A DNA stretch of 64,000 nucleotides from Siminovitchia sediminis (GCF_042680885.1 NZ_JBHUEO010000121.1:62001-126000); one strand, 5' to 3'. Shown: positions 34,412-42,765, numbered from the stretch's first letter. Translations and numbers: made by a program. The notes: generated by a model from the letters alone, not told the origin.

Positions 34412-36334
34412 ATGAATGTTGAAAGGAACCATCCTTGTCCATGCGGAAGCGGCAAGAAGTATAAGAGGTGCTGTATGAATAATAATATCATTTCTTTCGG
34501 GCAGATGATCAACCGGGAGCTTAATGTCTTGCGTGAAGAGCTGATGCATGATTTTGACAGCAATCATCCGGAAAGGTTTTTTAAAACATTGGACCGTATG
34601 ACCTTTACCTTACATCTGGACGATCTACCCGAGGAAGACCATAAGCTCGCAAGCGTATTTTTAATCATGTGGATGATTTTTCATGAAGACTTTGGTTCTA
34701 AGGCTGCAGCTGAATGGTTTATAGAAAAGAAGAGGGGAGAAGTACGTCCTGCCGCTTTTTCCTTGTTGAAAAAGTGGGCAGGCACGCCGCCCTCATTATC
34801 AAGGGTTGTTCGTTTAATAGATGCGGAATGGCTGGAAGTTGAAGATTATTTTACTGGGCAAAAGAAGAAAGTCAAACTTGATGAAGAGTGGCCTGAATTA
34901 GAAGAAGGGAATTATCTCCTTGGATTTTTGCTTCCATACAGTTCCTTTGAAACTTATCTTTTAACTTTTCTTGACTTTTCGGAAGAGATGGCTGGATACT
35001 TTGATCTGCATGTAAAGAAAGCCTTTGAGAATAGTAAATTCGAAGATCATAGGGAATTCATGATAGAGATATTTCCGTCCTTAATAAAAGCCTTTTTTAA
35101 GGATGAACCTGAAATGATCTGGACAGATCCGCTATATAAGGACGTTGCAGAAATTTTTGAAGAGGTGTTTGTTGATTTGGAGGGGGAAGCGGAGACACTG
35201 GCGGACTTGTCCGTCACGCTGTGGAACACTTATTGTCTGCAAAAGGAACCCAGATTGAGGAAGCCGGATGTATATGCCGCAGGTCTTCATTACTTTATGT
35301 CCCAGAATTTCCCTTTGCATAATGATTATACCCAGAATGAGTTGGCAGAAATGTATGAGGTGAGTGTTAGTTCCATTCGGAAGGCTTTAGGAAAAATGGA
35401 AGATCCGCTCCATAGCATTCTGGAAATAGGTCAAGAGTTTGCAGAACGGTTGGCTGCAGAAAAAGAAATCCCTTTTCATCCTGGATTGATGGAAAAGGAG
35501 ATGGCTGCTTTGACAAAGGTCTTGGAGGAACAGAATTTTGCATCAGATGAAGAACGGAATGCATTTGTTAGTGAACTGATAAACTCTGGGGGGCCAGACA
35601 CTATAGACGAATCAGAAAAAGATCAAGCACAAAATCTTGTTTACGAAGCAACGATGGCCTCAAGTGGAAGAAAGCGGCGTGAGCTTGCGGAGCAGGCGCT
35701 GAATATCGATAAGACTTGTGTCGATGCCTACATTATATTGGGTGAAGAAACACCTAATATAAAGGAAGCCTTACATTATTTTGAGCGTGGAATGTTGATC
35801 GGGGAAAAAGAGTTGGGTGCAGATTTTTTTGAGGAGATGAAAGGGCATTTCTGGGGATTTGTGGAGACCCGTCCCTTTATGAGGGCTAAATATAACTATG
35901 CTGCAGCACTGGAATTGACGGACGAATTGGAAGAAGCCAAAAAACAATATGAAGAGATACTGGAATTGAACGAGCAGGATAATCTGGGAGTCCGATATCA
36001 GCTGTTTAACCTTTATATAGAACTTGAAGAATATCAAAATGCGTGTTCTATATTAAAGAAATACGAAGAATTCGGCATCGCAAGCTGGTCCTATAATGAA
36101 TTGCTGCTCGAATACTTGCTCAACGGCCCTTCGGGGAATCTGAAAGAACTGTATGAAAGGGCGAAGAAGACCAATCGTCATGTCGTTGATTACTTAACCG
36201 GCAAAAAGCGGCTTCCTTCCAGTGCCCCCATAAATTATAGCAATGGCAGTAAAGAAGAGGCACAAATCTATGTGATTGAATCGGGGTATTTGTGGCCTGA
36301 TAATCTGATTGAGTGGATGAATGGAGAAGACTAA
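34412..36334 (+). CDS. SEC-C motif protein with tetratricopeptide-like helices
   Basis: About 640 residues. The N terminus carries a zinc-binding SEC-C motif (CPCGSGKKYKRCC). A long helical body follows, with a HTH-like segment (TQNELAEMYEVSVSSIRKAL near 310) and C-terminal TPR-like repeats (YNYAAALELTDELEEAKKQY, NLGVRYQLFNLYIELEEYQN). Such proteins are usually plasmid- or chromosome-borne orphans without known function; protein binding is inferred. ATG 34412 is close behind GAGAGGGG; ATG 34397 has no site. It stands alone. Confidence 0.78.
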   Translation: MNVERNHPCPCGSGKKYKRCCMNNNIISFGQMINRELNVLREELMHDFDSNHPERFFKTLDRMTFTLHLDDLPEEDHKLASVFLIMWMIFHEDFGSKAAAEWFIEKKRGEVRPAAFSLLKKWAGTPPSLSRVVRLIDAEWLEVEDYFTGQKKKVKLDEEWPELEEGNYLLGFLLPYSSFETYLLTFLDFSEEMAGYFDLHVKKAFENSKFEDHREFMIEIFPSLIKAFFKDEPEMIWTDPLYKDVAEIFEEVFVDLEGEAETLADLSVTLWNTYCLQKEPRLRKPDVYAAGLHYFMSQNFPLHNDYTQNELAEMYEVSVSSIRKALGKMEDPLHSILEIGQEFAERLAAEKEIPFHPGLMEKEMAALTKVLEEQNFASDEERNAFVSELINSGGPDTIDESEKDQAQNLVYEATMASSGRKRRELAEQALNIDKTCVDAYIILGEETPNIKEALHYFERGMLIGEKELGADFFEEMKGHFWGFVETRPFMRAKYNYAAALELTDELEEAKKQYEEILELNEQDNLGVRYQLFNLYIELEEYQNACSILKKYEEFGIASWSYNELLLEYLLNGPSGNLKELYERAKKTNRHVVDYLTGKKRLPSSAPINYSNGSKEEAQIYVIESGYLWPDNLIEWMNGED

Positions 36335-36855
36335 GAAAAGGTGGTATTCCTAATAATCGGGGGTTTTAACGTTGTTTCTAGTTAAAAAACCTTCTTCAGG
36401 TTAGGATCTGGGTCCTATACGGCTGCCAAGTTGTCAAGATATGTACTGTAAGTCTGTTTTACTGAAAGATTAAACATCCTGCCCTGATTAATTACTGAGC
36501 CGGCCGGAACCCACTTCAATTCCAAGTTATCTGAATAATTTTTTTACAGGCATTCTCATAGGGGGAATGCCTCTTTTGCTTCTCTACTAAAGCTGGAATA
36601 GATTCTTTCCAAGATATTTCCGGTATACATTGTTTTACAATTAGGGCTGCCATAATCCAATCATAGTCCAGTATTTGACATCACAAAAGGTCATTGACTA
36701 TCTTGAGTATGATAAGGCTCATTGAGACAATACATAATTAATTGCAGTAAATCACTTATATTGTATAAACGAATGGACAACAAAAAATCCTTTACAATGG
36801 AGTCAACTGAAAGGTTTCTGTTCAGCTCCAACGCAAAGGATTACCGATTGAGTGA
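36335..36855. other. Intergenic stretch with hairpins, no gene
   Basis: About 520 bases between the SEC-C gene and the convergent DedA gene. It holds GGTTTTAAC / GTTAAAAAACC near 36365-36392 and GGCATTC-TCATAGGGG-GAATGCC followed by TCTTTTGCTT at 36549-36580, either of which could terminate the SEC-C transcript. A plus-strand frame at 36722-36937 has no ribosome site and overlaps the DedA gene. Confidence 0.5.
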
Positions 36856-37461
36856 TCATTTCCTTCTTTTCTTGAAAAATATAAATAATAGTACAACCCC
36901 AAGCAAAAACAAAATGACGTACATCACTTTTGAGTAAATATCCAAATAATTCACAATGACTTCCCAAGAAGCCCCGACTAAAGAACCTAAATAGACAAGT
37001 ACAATATTCCAAATTAATGTACCTAATGTTGTAAGTAATAGAAATAATCCGACATTCATATTGGACATACCGGCCGGAATAGAGATTAAACTGCGGATTA
37101 AAGGTATAAAGCGGCAAAAGAAGACTGTCCAAGGACCGTATTTATCGAACCAGGCATCCGCTTTGTGAATGTCGTTAACGGTAAGGCGAAGAATATGTCC
37201 CCATCTGCCTATAATCTTCTCTAACCTTTCTACATCAAGTTGTAAACCAATGATATATAGAACGATGGCTCCAATCAGTGAACCCGCTGTTGCAGAAAGT
37301 ACAACGCCAAAAAAACTAAGGTTCGATGCAGTTGTCATAAAACCTCCGAATGTTAATATGACTTCAGAGGGTATAGGCGGAAATATGTTCTCTAACGCAA
37401 TGAGAAACAAAATCCCCATGTAACCGAACTCGCTGATAATATCCATTAACCAATTTTCCAT
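36856..37461 (-). CDS. DedA-family membrane protein
   Basis: A 201-residue integral membrane protein of the DedA/SNARE-associated family, now linked to lipid carrier or phospholipid flipping. Conserved features: ENIFPPIPSEVILTFGGF with the reentrant acidic/proline motif, and FFCRFIPLIRSLISIPAGM with the essential arginines. About five membrane segments, C terminus KKRRK in the cytoplasm. Start 37461 is chosen for AGGGGGAACAT; a longer version to 37485 is less likely. Confidence 0.92.
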   Translation of the reverse strand: MENWLMDIISEFGYMGILFLIALENIFPPIPSEVILTFGGFMTTASNLSFFGVVLSATAGSLIGAIVLYIIGLQLDVERLEKIIGRWGHILRLTVNDIHKADAWFDKYGPWTVFFCRFIPLIRSLISIPAGMSNMNVGLFLLLTTLGTLIWNIVLVYLGSLVGASWEVIVNYLDIYSKVMYVILFLLGVVLLFIFFKKRRK

Positions 37462-37764
37462 ATGTTCCCCCTGTTTTTGATTCATTAAGCATGTTTGTTT
37501 GAACCAGCAGATCCTTTATTCAAGGAGCTCCCGCTTTATTTACTATTGCCACAGGTATTCCTGTCTACCTTTAGCATGTTCTGCAGATATGTAAATGTTG
37601 TTTACTGCTCTCACAACTTTATATTTCCCCTTTAAGCACTGTTACTCCGTTGTTGCAATCAATCATTTATCCATGCGGGACCAGTGTATTTATTTTACTA
37701 ACGAATTCCTCACCAGTATATACTACTTTTGATGGGTCCTGTTTTAATGATAAAATCATAGTAT
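37462..37764. other. Divergent intergenic region
   Basis: About 300 bases upstream of the DedA gene, AT-rich. I see no gene and no clear operator. Confidence 0.3.
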
Positions 37765-37765
37765 T

Positions 37766-37900
37766 ATAAAAAAGTTATATCCTCGAAAGAGGAGTATCTC
37801 ATTTCGGGCTAAGAGTCTCTGGCCTTGTCAGCATTGTCTATTGCCGGCGGTCGGTGAAGGTCTGTTATTTTTTTATAGACCTTTGCTTTCGGCAATAAGA
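37766..37900 (+). ncRNA. Structured RNA or leader of unknown class
   Basis: After TATAAA at about 37766 follow TCCTC-GAAA-GAGGA, GAGTATCTC and GGGCTAAGAGTCTCTGGCC segments. A large closing hairpin follows: ATTGCCG ... AAGGTCT / AGACCTT ... CGGCAAT (about 37840-37895). The tetraloop and nested stems suggest a folded RNA on the plus strand. I cannot assign a family; the GAGGAGTATCTC and AGACCTTTGC pieces faintly recall yybP-ykoY riboswitches, but the core is not convincing. Confidence 0.35.
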
Positions 37901-38110
37901 TTAGAACTTTCTCATTTTATAATAATATATACATGTGAGTATGTATGGAATGACTGTTTCTAATTAACCTCAATTAATAACAATAAGCTTTTTATAATAG
38001 AGATGCAACTAATATGAGAAGGGAAGACTTGCTTGGAGATACGTACATTCAATTAAACGATAATGGTGTTGGAACTGTTGCAGCCATGGGAAAATTGGAG
38101 GATTTCAACT

Positions 38111-38938
38111 TTGCGTACAATAAGAAAAGTTTTTCAATTATTTGTAGACAAACCTATTGGAAATGGAGAAGTGTTAAACGATCATTATGAGGTTTTGAAA
38201 GTGATAGGAACCGGAAGCTATGGGATCGTATATCTTTGTAAAGAGTTGAAATCGGAGGAGAATAGGGTAGTCAAACAGCTGCGTCCAAGTAAGCGCCGAG
38301 ACAAAAAAGTGGTAGAGATGTTTGAGAATGAAATTTCTGTATTGCAAAGACTGAACCACCAAAGGATACCAATCGTATATGAGACTTTCGCGCATAACGG
38401 ACATTTGTTTTATGTCATGGGCTTCATTGAAGGTGAAAATCTTGAAGATCAAATTTTTAGTGGCAAAAAAAAGTTTAATGAGAAAGAGTCCCTGCTTATC
38501 CTTTCCCAGCTGCTCGAATTTATTGATTTTCTTCACAAACATAATATTTACCATCAAGATCTCCGAATTCCAAACATTATACTCCAAAACAGCGAGATTT
38601 TTTTGATCGACTTTGGGTTGGCAAAGAGCCCAATTTCAGCGGATCTTGTCCACCCATTCTCCGGTTCTCTATCTGATAATGAACTATTGGAGATGAGACG
38701 ACAGGACTACTATGATTTGGGGGACATACTTTTATATTTGCTTTATACGACCTACTCACCCAAAGGCAAGAAAGCTCTTCCTTGGACAGAAGAACTTTCT
38801 TTAGAGGTGGAAACCGTATTTTTGCTAAAAAGACTCCTGCAAATAGATGAACCTTACTCCAATGTTAGTGAAATTTCAACCGATCTTCAGGCAGCACTCT
38901 TAAAGCAGCAAAAGTACATCCATTCAGAGGAAGTTTAG
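38111..38938 (+). CDS. Serine/threonine protein kinase-like protein (YbdM/YrzF family)
   Basis: A 275-residue eukaryote-like kinase: glycine loop IGTGSYGIVYL, lysine VVKQL, hinge YVMGFIEGENLEDQI, catalytic loop YHQDLRIPNII and metal motif LIDFGLAK. The catalytic loop has HQD for HRD, as relatives in B. subtilis (YbdM: HSD) also deviate, but Asp and Asn are present. No membrane or PASTA domain. TTG 38111 is preceded nine bases upstream by GGAGG; the product then begins like its homologues. The stop overlaps the convergent small gene. Confidence 0.85.
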   Translation: MRTIRKVFQLFVDKPIGNGEVLNDHYEVLKVIGTGSYGIVYLCKELKSEENRVVKQLRPSKRRDKKVVEMFENEISVLQRLNHQRIPIVYETFAHNGHLFYVMGFIEGENLEDQIFSGKKKFNEKESLLILSQLLEFIDFLHKHNIYHQDLRIPNIILQNSEIFLIDFGLAKSPISADLVHPFSGSLSDNELLEMRRQDYYDLGDILLYLLYTTYSPKGKKALPWTEELSLEVETVFLLKRLLQIDEPYSNVSEISTDLQAALLKQQKYIHSEEV

Positions 38939-39096
38939 CTGCTGCTTCGGCCCTTTCGTTTGTAGTAGTTACTTCCATTCATGGGTGATCGTTTATTACG
39001 CCGGTGACTGCTGCTGCCTCGGCGATCATGTTTATATCTCCTCGCGCTGCTGTCCAGGGACATATTCTTTAATTGTTTCAATATTTTTTTAAGCAT
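38935..39096 (-). CDS. Small very basic protein
   Basis: A 53-residue product beginning MLKKILKQLKNMSLDSSARR and continuing with YKHDRRGSSSHRRNKRSP and KRKGRSSS, about one third Arg/Lys and one quarter Ser. The minus-strand ATG follows AAAGAGGTAAAAT. The ending overlaps the kinase stop by four bases. Nucleic acid binding or spore association is a guess from composition. It may be the last gene of the riboswitch-led minus-strand group (Spo0M-like, YkvA-like), 190 bases downstream of the latter. Confidence 0.65.
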   Translation of the reverse strand: MLKKILKQLKNMSLDSSARRYKHDRRGSSSHRRNKRSPMNGSNYYKRKGRSSS

Positions 39097-39285
39097 ATTT
39101 TACCTCTTTTCACTTTTTGATGTTGGCAATAATTCGTGATGAACATCCTCTTTTGACAACCATCCGGTATGTTTCGCATAGCACCTATTTCTTAACCCGT
39201 TGAAACACAGGAAAAGGGAAAAAATACATGTTCCCCGTATCAACCCGTTGATAAGTTCATATCATCATACCCTGTTGTTTCGTGA

Positions 39286-39570
39286 TTATACGTTTTCTAT
39301 GAGGTTATATTTTTCTTTAAGGGATGGCGGAGCCATTTTTATCATTCTTTCCAGAACAAAACCTGCGATGACGACATCATCTATGATTCCAAGGAAGGCC
39401 AGATAATCCGGAATCATATCGAAAGGAAAGAAGGCATATGCGAGTATGAGTAAGACTCCCAGCGCTTTTTTATATAACTGTACATCTTTTGATGTAAAAA
39501 ATTGGATTAAGAAAGGGAGGAATTTCCAAAATTTTAACATGAATTTCATTCTTTTAAGATACTTGAACAA
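39286..39570 (-). CDS. YkvA-family (DUF1232) membrane protein
   Basis: A 94-residue protein of the DUF1232 family, with the diagnostic YAFFPFDMIPDYLAFLGIIDDVVIAGFVLE. One or two hydrophobic segments. TTG start with GAGGGATT five bases upstream. Function unknown; it is downstream of the Spo0M-like gene on the same strand (37 bases), probably under the same manganese riboswitch. Confidence 0.85.
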   Translation of the reverse strand: MFKYLKRMKFMLKFWKFLPFLIQFFTSKDVQLYKKALGVLLILAYAFFPFDMIPDYLAFLGIIDDVVIAGFVLERMIKMAPPSLKEKYNLIENV

Positions 39571-39607
39571 CAGAATCCCTCTTTCTGGCTTTCAGTAAAA
39601 AAACCTG

Positions 39608-39997
39608 TCATTGAACGATGTAAATGGCATCTTGGTCTTTGCTTGTGACCCCTTCAGTAAAGAAAAGCTTTGTTTCAAAACGGTAAGATCTTTCTTTTGT
39701 CGAAGCGGGTACAGAAGACGGTATTTTAAAGGAAAATGACAGGTTGTGAATCTCTTCTGCCTGAATCACTCTCGATGTTAAAATCGTTAATGTGTTCATT
39801 GTTTTTTCTTCGCCTGTCGATGAATGGACCATGATCAGATCACATTCAATACGTTTAGCTTTTTGGTCAATAATTCCGCCTTTGATCAAGAAGGTTCCTT
39901 TGATATATTCACCTGCACGATAAGTTTGCTTGGGAAGCATTAGATCTATCGTCGCAGAGCCAATTCCAATCATAGACATGTATTTCCTCAGCAGCAA
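39608..39997 (-). CDS. Short Spo0M-like (arrestin-fold) protein
   Basis: A 129-residue protein matching the N-terminal arrestin-like half of Spo0M (IGSATIDLMLPKQTYRAGEY, IKGTFLIKGG, RIECDLIM, FSFKIPSSVP). Spo0M of B. subtilis is about 258 residues and affects sporulation stage 0; this copy ends after the first domain, as in some Bacillus paralogues. TTG start with AGGAGG six bases upstream. First full gene after the manganese riboswitch. Confidence 0.75.
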   Translation of the reverse strand: MLLRKYMSMIGIGSATIDLMLPKQTYRAGEYIKGTFLIKGGIIDQKAKRIECDLIMVHSSTGEEKTMNTLTILTSRVIQAEEIHNLSFSFKIPSSVPASTKERSYRFETKLFFTEGVTSKDQDAIYIVQ

Positions 39998-40108
39998 TTA
40001 ACATCCTCCTGTACTTGTAGTTTAAGAATCAATTGCTCAATCGTTTCATTATTTCTTATCATTAAGAAATTCTTTACTATACAAGGCCCCTTTTTTAATG
40101 GTGGTCAT
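39988..40108 (-). pseudogene. Broken short frame between riboswitch and Spo0M-like gene
   Basis: ATG at 40108 after a strong AAGGAGGTGAC reads MTTIKKGALYSKEFLNDKK and stops at 40049. The neighbouring frame, open to a stop at 39988, continues NETIEQLILKLQVQEDVNCC and overlaps the Spo0M-like start. Removing one T near 40050 would fuse them into a protein of about 40 residues. It may be a frameshifted gene, a programmed slip or a leader peptide. Confidence 0.35.
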
Positions 40109-40199
40109 GTCACCTCCTTCGTGTTACTAAAGTCTTATAGTTTTTTTGCCCGGGGGAGGATAACTGCGTTTTTGATCCGTAGAATTCGGCAGGACCCAT

Positions 40200-40361
40200 T
40201 ACAGCAAAAAAACCTTTACCAGATATGTGGCAAAGGTTTTCCGATATACAAAAGAGACCTTTACCACCGGGTAAAGGTCTCGCTAACAACTATATGTTGC
40301 TAACAAAGCCGAGAGTAAACTCTGTAATGACGACTTTGTTATAAAAGCTACTCCCCTTTAG
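40200..40361 (-). promoter_or_regulatory. yybP-ykoY manganese riboswitch with terminator platform
   Basis: On the minus strand the aptamer runs from about 40361 to 40271. It shows TAAAGGGGAGTAGC, GTCGTCA, the second long stem (ACTCTCGGCTTTGTTAGC) and the closing GCGAGACCTTTA, all hallmarks of the Mn2+-sensing yybP-ykoY class. Two hairpins with T tracts follow (about 40249-40281 and 40202-40242), giving transcriptional control. Genes downstream on the strand are the Spo0M-like and YkvA-like genes. Confidence 0.88.
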
Positions 40362-40391
40362 GAGAAGAGAACTATTCAACTTTATAAGCTA

Positions 40392-40420
40392 ATCATAAAT
40401 AATCTTTAATCATATGTCAA
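40392..40420 (-). promoter_or_regulatory. Promoter of the manganese riboswitch transcript
   Basis: Minus strand TTGACA, 17-base spacer, TATGAT, a near-consensus sigma-A promoter ending about 30 bases before the aptamer. Confidence 0.88.
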
Positions 40421-40641
40421 CTTATCATGATGGCGCCAAATAACCATTCCTCTTATCACTATATTGGGAAAGACCGTATAGAAAAGAGAAATGGTGCCTT
40501 TCCTAAGTACTTTACTCTAAGCAGGGAGGGTGGGGTGACCGGTGTGACAGAATTTCAGTGCAATTTATCCTATATTTGTTTTATGCAGTTTCAAAAAAGG
40601 GGAAGTTTGTAATGTTTGTGTCGAAAATCTACGAAATTTGC

Positions 40642-40657
40642 TATAATTTGTTATAAT
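40642..40657 (+). promoter_or_regulatory. Probable -10 elements for the c-di-GMP riboswitch transcript
   Basis: Two TATAAT hexamers at 40642 and 40652; no strong -35 found. Confidence 0.5.
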
Positions 40658-40684
40658 TAAGATTCATGTACATAAAACGTTGTT

Positions 40685-40818
40685 CCGATAAAGGCAAACC
40701 CATTGAAAGATGGGGGCGCAAAGCTGCGGACCTAAGGCATGATGGCTAAGGTGGCCGAGTTACCGAAGAAACTAGACTCAACGAGGTGGGCCTATTTTCT
40801 TTAGGTCTGCCTTTTTTT
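40685..40818 (+). promoter_or_regulatory. Cyclic di-GMP-I (GEMM) riboswitch with terminator
   Basis: Core elements in order: AAAGGCAAACC, GAAA tetraloop, GGGGGCGCAAAGC, GGACCTAAGGC, GGCTAAGGTGGCCGAGTTACCGA. These match the GEMM-I consensus (GGCAAACC...GACGCAAAGC...CCTAA...GTTACCGA). A terminator-like hairpin GGTGGGCCTA / TAGGTCTGCC with seven T follows at 40785-40818 as expression platform. The gene controlled encodes an EAL phosphodiesterase. Confidence 0.93.
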
Positions 40819-40839
40819 AGTGTGAAGGGGGGGTGGCAT

Positions 40840-41541
40840 TTGTCTATTAAACGTTTTATTGCAAAGGAACAATTTTATCATTTTTTTCAACCCATCTATT
40901 ATTTAAACGATGGGGAAAAATTAGGCTATGAAGTACTTTTAAGGTCAAGGGCTTTTCCAAATCCGGAAATAGCTTTTCAAATAGCCAAAAAAGAAAATAA
41001 GCTTTTTGAATTGGATTCACGATCTATCTTTAAAGCTATTTCTACCTACCAATCGTCTGGAAAAAATGAAATTTTGTTTGTAAATGTCTTCCCATCGACT
41101 ATTTCACATCCAGGTTTCAAAGCCTTTCTTAATCAAGTGGATACTAGTAATTTTATGAGCAGGCAGCAGGTTGTTTTTGAAATATCGGAAGCTGAGCCGG
41201 TAGAAGACCTGCGAAGTTTTAAAAAGAAGATTGCCGAACTTAAGAAGCTTGGTTATTTTATTGCCATTGACGATATTGGAAAGGGCTACTCTGGCGTCAA
41301 GTCTATTATTGAATTAGAACCTGATTATTTGAAAATAGACCGCTATTTTGCAAAAAATTTACATACGTCCAAGGAAAAACAGATGTTTATTTCATATTTA
41401 CTCCAGTATTGTGAACAAATGGAGTGCAGTCTTATTTTAGAAGGCATCGAAACAGAAGAAGAACTGGAAATGGCCAAATCATTGGGTGTTTCGATCGCTC
41501 AGGGATACCTGCTTGGCAAACCTGCATTATTGAGTTATTAA
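40840..41541 (+). CDS. EAL-domain c-di-GMP phosphodiesterase
   Basis: A 233-residue stand-alone EAL protein that should hydrolyse c-di-GMP to pGpG. The signature reads EVLLR for EALLR. The other catalytic elements are present: NVFPS (Asn), EISE (Glu), IAIDDIGKGYSG (Asp-Asp), LKIDR (Lys) and LEGIET (Glu). No sensory domain. Start: TTG at 40840 with a GAAGGGGGGG site. It lies 20 bases behind a c-di-GMP riboswitch, so the enzyme is controlled by its own substrate. Confidence 0.9.
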   Translation: MSIKRFIAKEQFYHFFQPIYYLNDGEKLGYEVLLRSRAFPNPEIAFQIAKKENKLFELDSRSIFKAISTYQSSGKNEILFVNVFPSTISHPGFKAFLNQVDTSNFMSRQQVVFEISEAEPVEDLRSFKKKIAELKKLGYFIAIDDIGKGYSGVKSIIELEPDYLKIDRYFAKNLHTSKEKQMFISYLLQYCEQMECSLILEGIETEEELEMAKSLGVSIAQGYLLGKPALLSY

Positions 41542-41631
41542 TACATATGAATCGAAAATAAAAAAACACAGTCACCCTTATTTGAGTGAATGTTTGAATT
41601 TTCATTGTTTTGGTTGTAAGGAGCAAGAGAG

Positions 41632-41967
41632 ATGTCAGGTAATAAAATATCACGATTTGAATTACTGTTATCACAGTTTCCGTTTAAGGATCAGCGAATG
41701 AATAGGAACGATACCCAATCATTCATAAGGTTTTTTTACTTTCTATACGAGAATACGAACATTCATTATCTCTATTTTGTAAAAAAAGAAACCCTTATCG
41801 ATTACCTTAAATATCATCGTTCAAAACAATTTGAAATTATTTCTTTTACCCAGGTCATACAAGATATTAATCTGTTCATTCTTTATCTAAAAAATAAAAG
41901 TGGAATTAACAAAGAGATAGAGATCGACCTATCTTTGAAAAACACGAAATTGTGGATGAATTTATAA
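41632..41967 (+). CDS. Protein of unknown function downstream of the EAL gene
   Basis: A 111-residue product not recognised. It is basic, aromatic-rich and mostly helical by appearance (FELLLSQFPFKDQRM, SFIRFFYFLYENTNIHYLYF, KKETLIDYLKYHRSKQFEII). TAAGGAGCAAGAGAG precedes the ATG, so translation is likely. It lies 90 bases behind the EAL gene on the same strand with no clear terminator between them, and may belong to the same riboswitch-controlled transcript. Confidence 0.55.
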   Translation: MSGNKISRFELLLSQFPFKDQRMNRNDTQSFIRFFYFLYENTNIHYLYFVKKETLIDYLKYHRSKQFEIISFTQVIQDINLFILYLKNKSGINKEIEIDLSLKNTKLWMNL

Positions 41968-42091
41968 TGTTGATCGTTTCGCTTATAGTTGATAGCCGGA
42001 CATACGGACATGGTGACCGAATGCAACTAAAAGCTATGCAGTAAGCGCTGTTTCCGATGGCCAAGGGAGGTGGCTTTACTCAATTTACGTA

Positions 42092-42322
42092 TTGGCTTTT
42101 AGCCTGAGAGACATTGTAAACCATCGTAACTCCAGTTTCGCTTCTTTCTGGTTAGGTGAGGATATAAATAAGCCGGGAGGCATTGAATTGTTAGATGAGT
42201 TTCATCTTCTCGCCGGGTACGATCGACCGAGAGTTTGGCCAGATCGGGAGGATTTCAGTACCCGAGGGATATATTATCATGCAGCGGGAGTATTTCATTT
42301 AAAAATCAGCACGGAGCAATAG
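42092..42322 (+). CDS. Doubtful 76-codon frame near the island boundary
   Basis: TTG-started frame reading FASFWLGEDINKPGGIELLD and FSTRGIYYHAAGVFHLKI. It looks protein-like, but AGGGAGG is 22 bases upstream and serves better a GTG at 42070 in another frame that stops after ten codons. It may be a one-base-shifted gene or chance. Lies just left of the island boundary. Confidence 0.25.
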   Translation: MAFSLRDIVNHRNSSFASFWLGEDINKPGGIELLDEFHLLAGYDRPRVWPDREDFSTRGIYYHAAGVFHLKISTEQ

Positions 42323-42365
42323 GCTTGAAGATATGTTTAAAGATCTTTGTGCTAAAAACAATGAA

Positions 42366-42404
42366 AAAGCGCCCAACCCCTTGATGACGAAGGGTTAGGC
42401 GCTT
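42366..42404. terminator. Hairpin beside left attachment repeat
   Basis: AAGCGCC-AACCC / GGGTT-GGCGCTT stem. A near-identical hairpin lies at 62608-62646 beside the right repeat. Confidence 0.7.
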
Positions 42405-42412
42405 ATCTGTAC

Positions 42413-42453
42413 TATCGGGATGACAGGATTTGAACCTGCGACTCCTAGCACCC
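42413..42453. repeat. Left attachment site (attL-like), tRNA 3' fragment
   Basis: 41 bases identical to 62655-62695. On the minus strand the sequence has a T-arm (GCAGG-TTCAAAT-CCTG) and acceptor end CATCCCGA, so it resembles the 3' half of a tRNA, probably Pro-like. It is embedded in a longer, about 85 percent similar direct repeat (42366-42590 against 62608-62826). Confidence 0.8.
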
Positions 42454-42603
42454 CATGGTGAAAGATGGATTATTTTATAACAGTTTTGGTTATGAAAACG
42501 TTGATATATTAACAAATTGTAGATGTGTATTTTATGTGTTTGATGGAATTGGGGTTCATATGCAGAAGTTAAACCCCAAAACAAACCCCAATAAGCCCCA
42601 GCA

Positions 42604-42765
42604 AACCCCAAGGCGACTATGGAAATAGATTATCAAGTTGTTTGCAACAGTCTGGTCAGCTTCTTTTAGGAAATGCCCGTATGTGTTCATGGTCATTTGT
42701 ATATCAGAATGGCCTAAGCTTTTAGATATTATTTGGTGTGAATGCTGGGGAGAGGAAGAAGAAGA
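42604..42765 (-). pseudogene. Integrase C-terminal remnant
   Basis: The frame reads IISKSLGHSDIQMTMNTYGH and FLKEADQTVANNL, nearly the same as the C terminus of the intact integrase at 62990 (IISERLGHSDIQMTMNTYGH, FLKEANRGAANKL), including the tyrosine nucleophile. Everything N-terminal is gone. It marks the integrase of the left island. Confidence 0.85.

Noticed and set aside
36722..36937. 71-codon plus-strand frame
   Set aside because: No ribosome site and overlaps the end of the DedA gene on the other strand.
38014..38187. 57-codon frame starting ATGAGAAGGGAAGAC upstream of the kinase
   Set aside because: Lacks a ribosome site and overlaps the kinase N terminus in another frame.
40121..40303. 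60-codon plus-strand frame
   Set aside because: Antisense of the manganese riboswitch terminators.
40427..40612. 61-codon plus-strand frame before the c-di-GMP riboswitch
   Set aside because: No ribosome site, no recognisable composition, lies in the promoter region.
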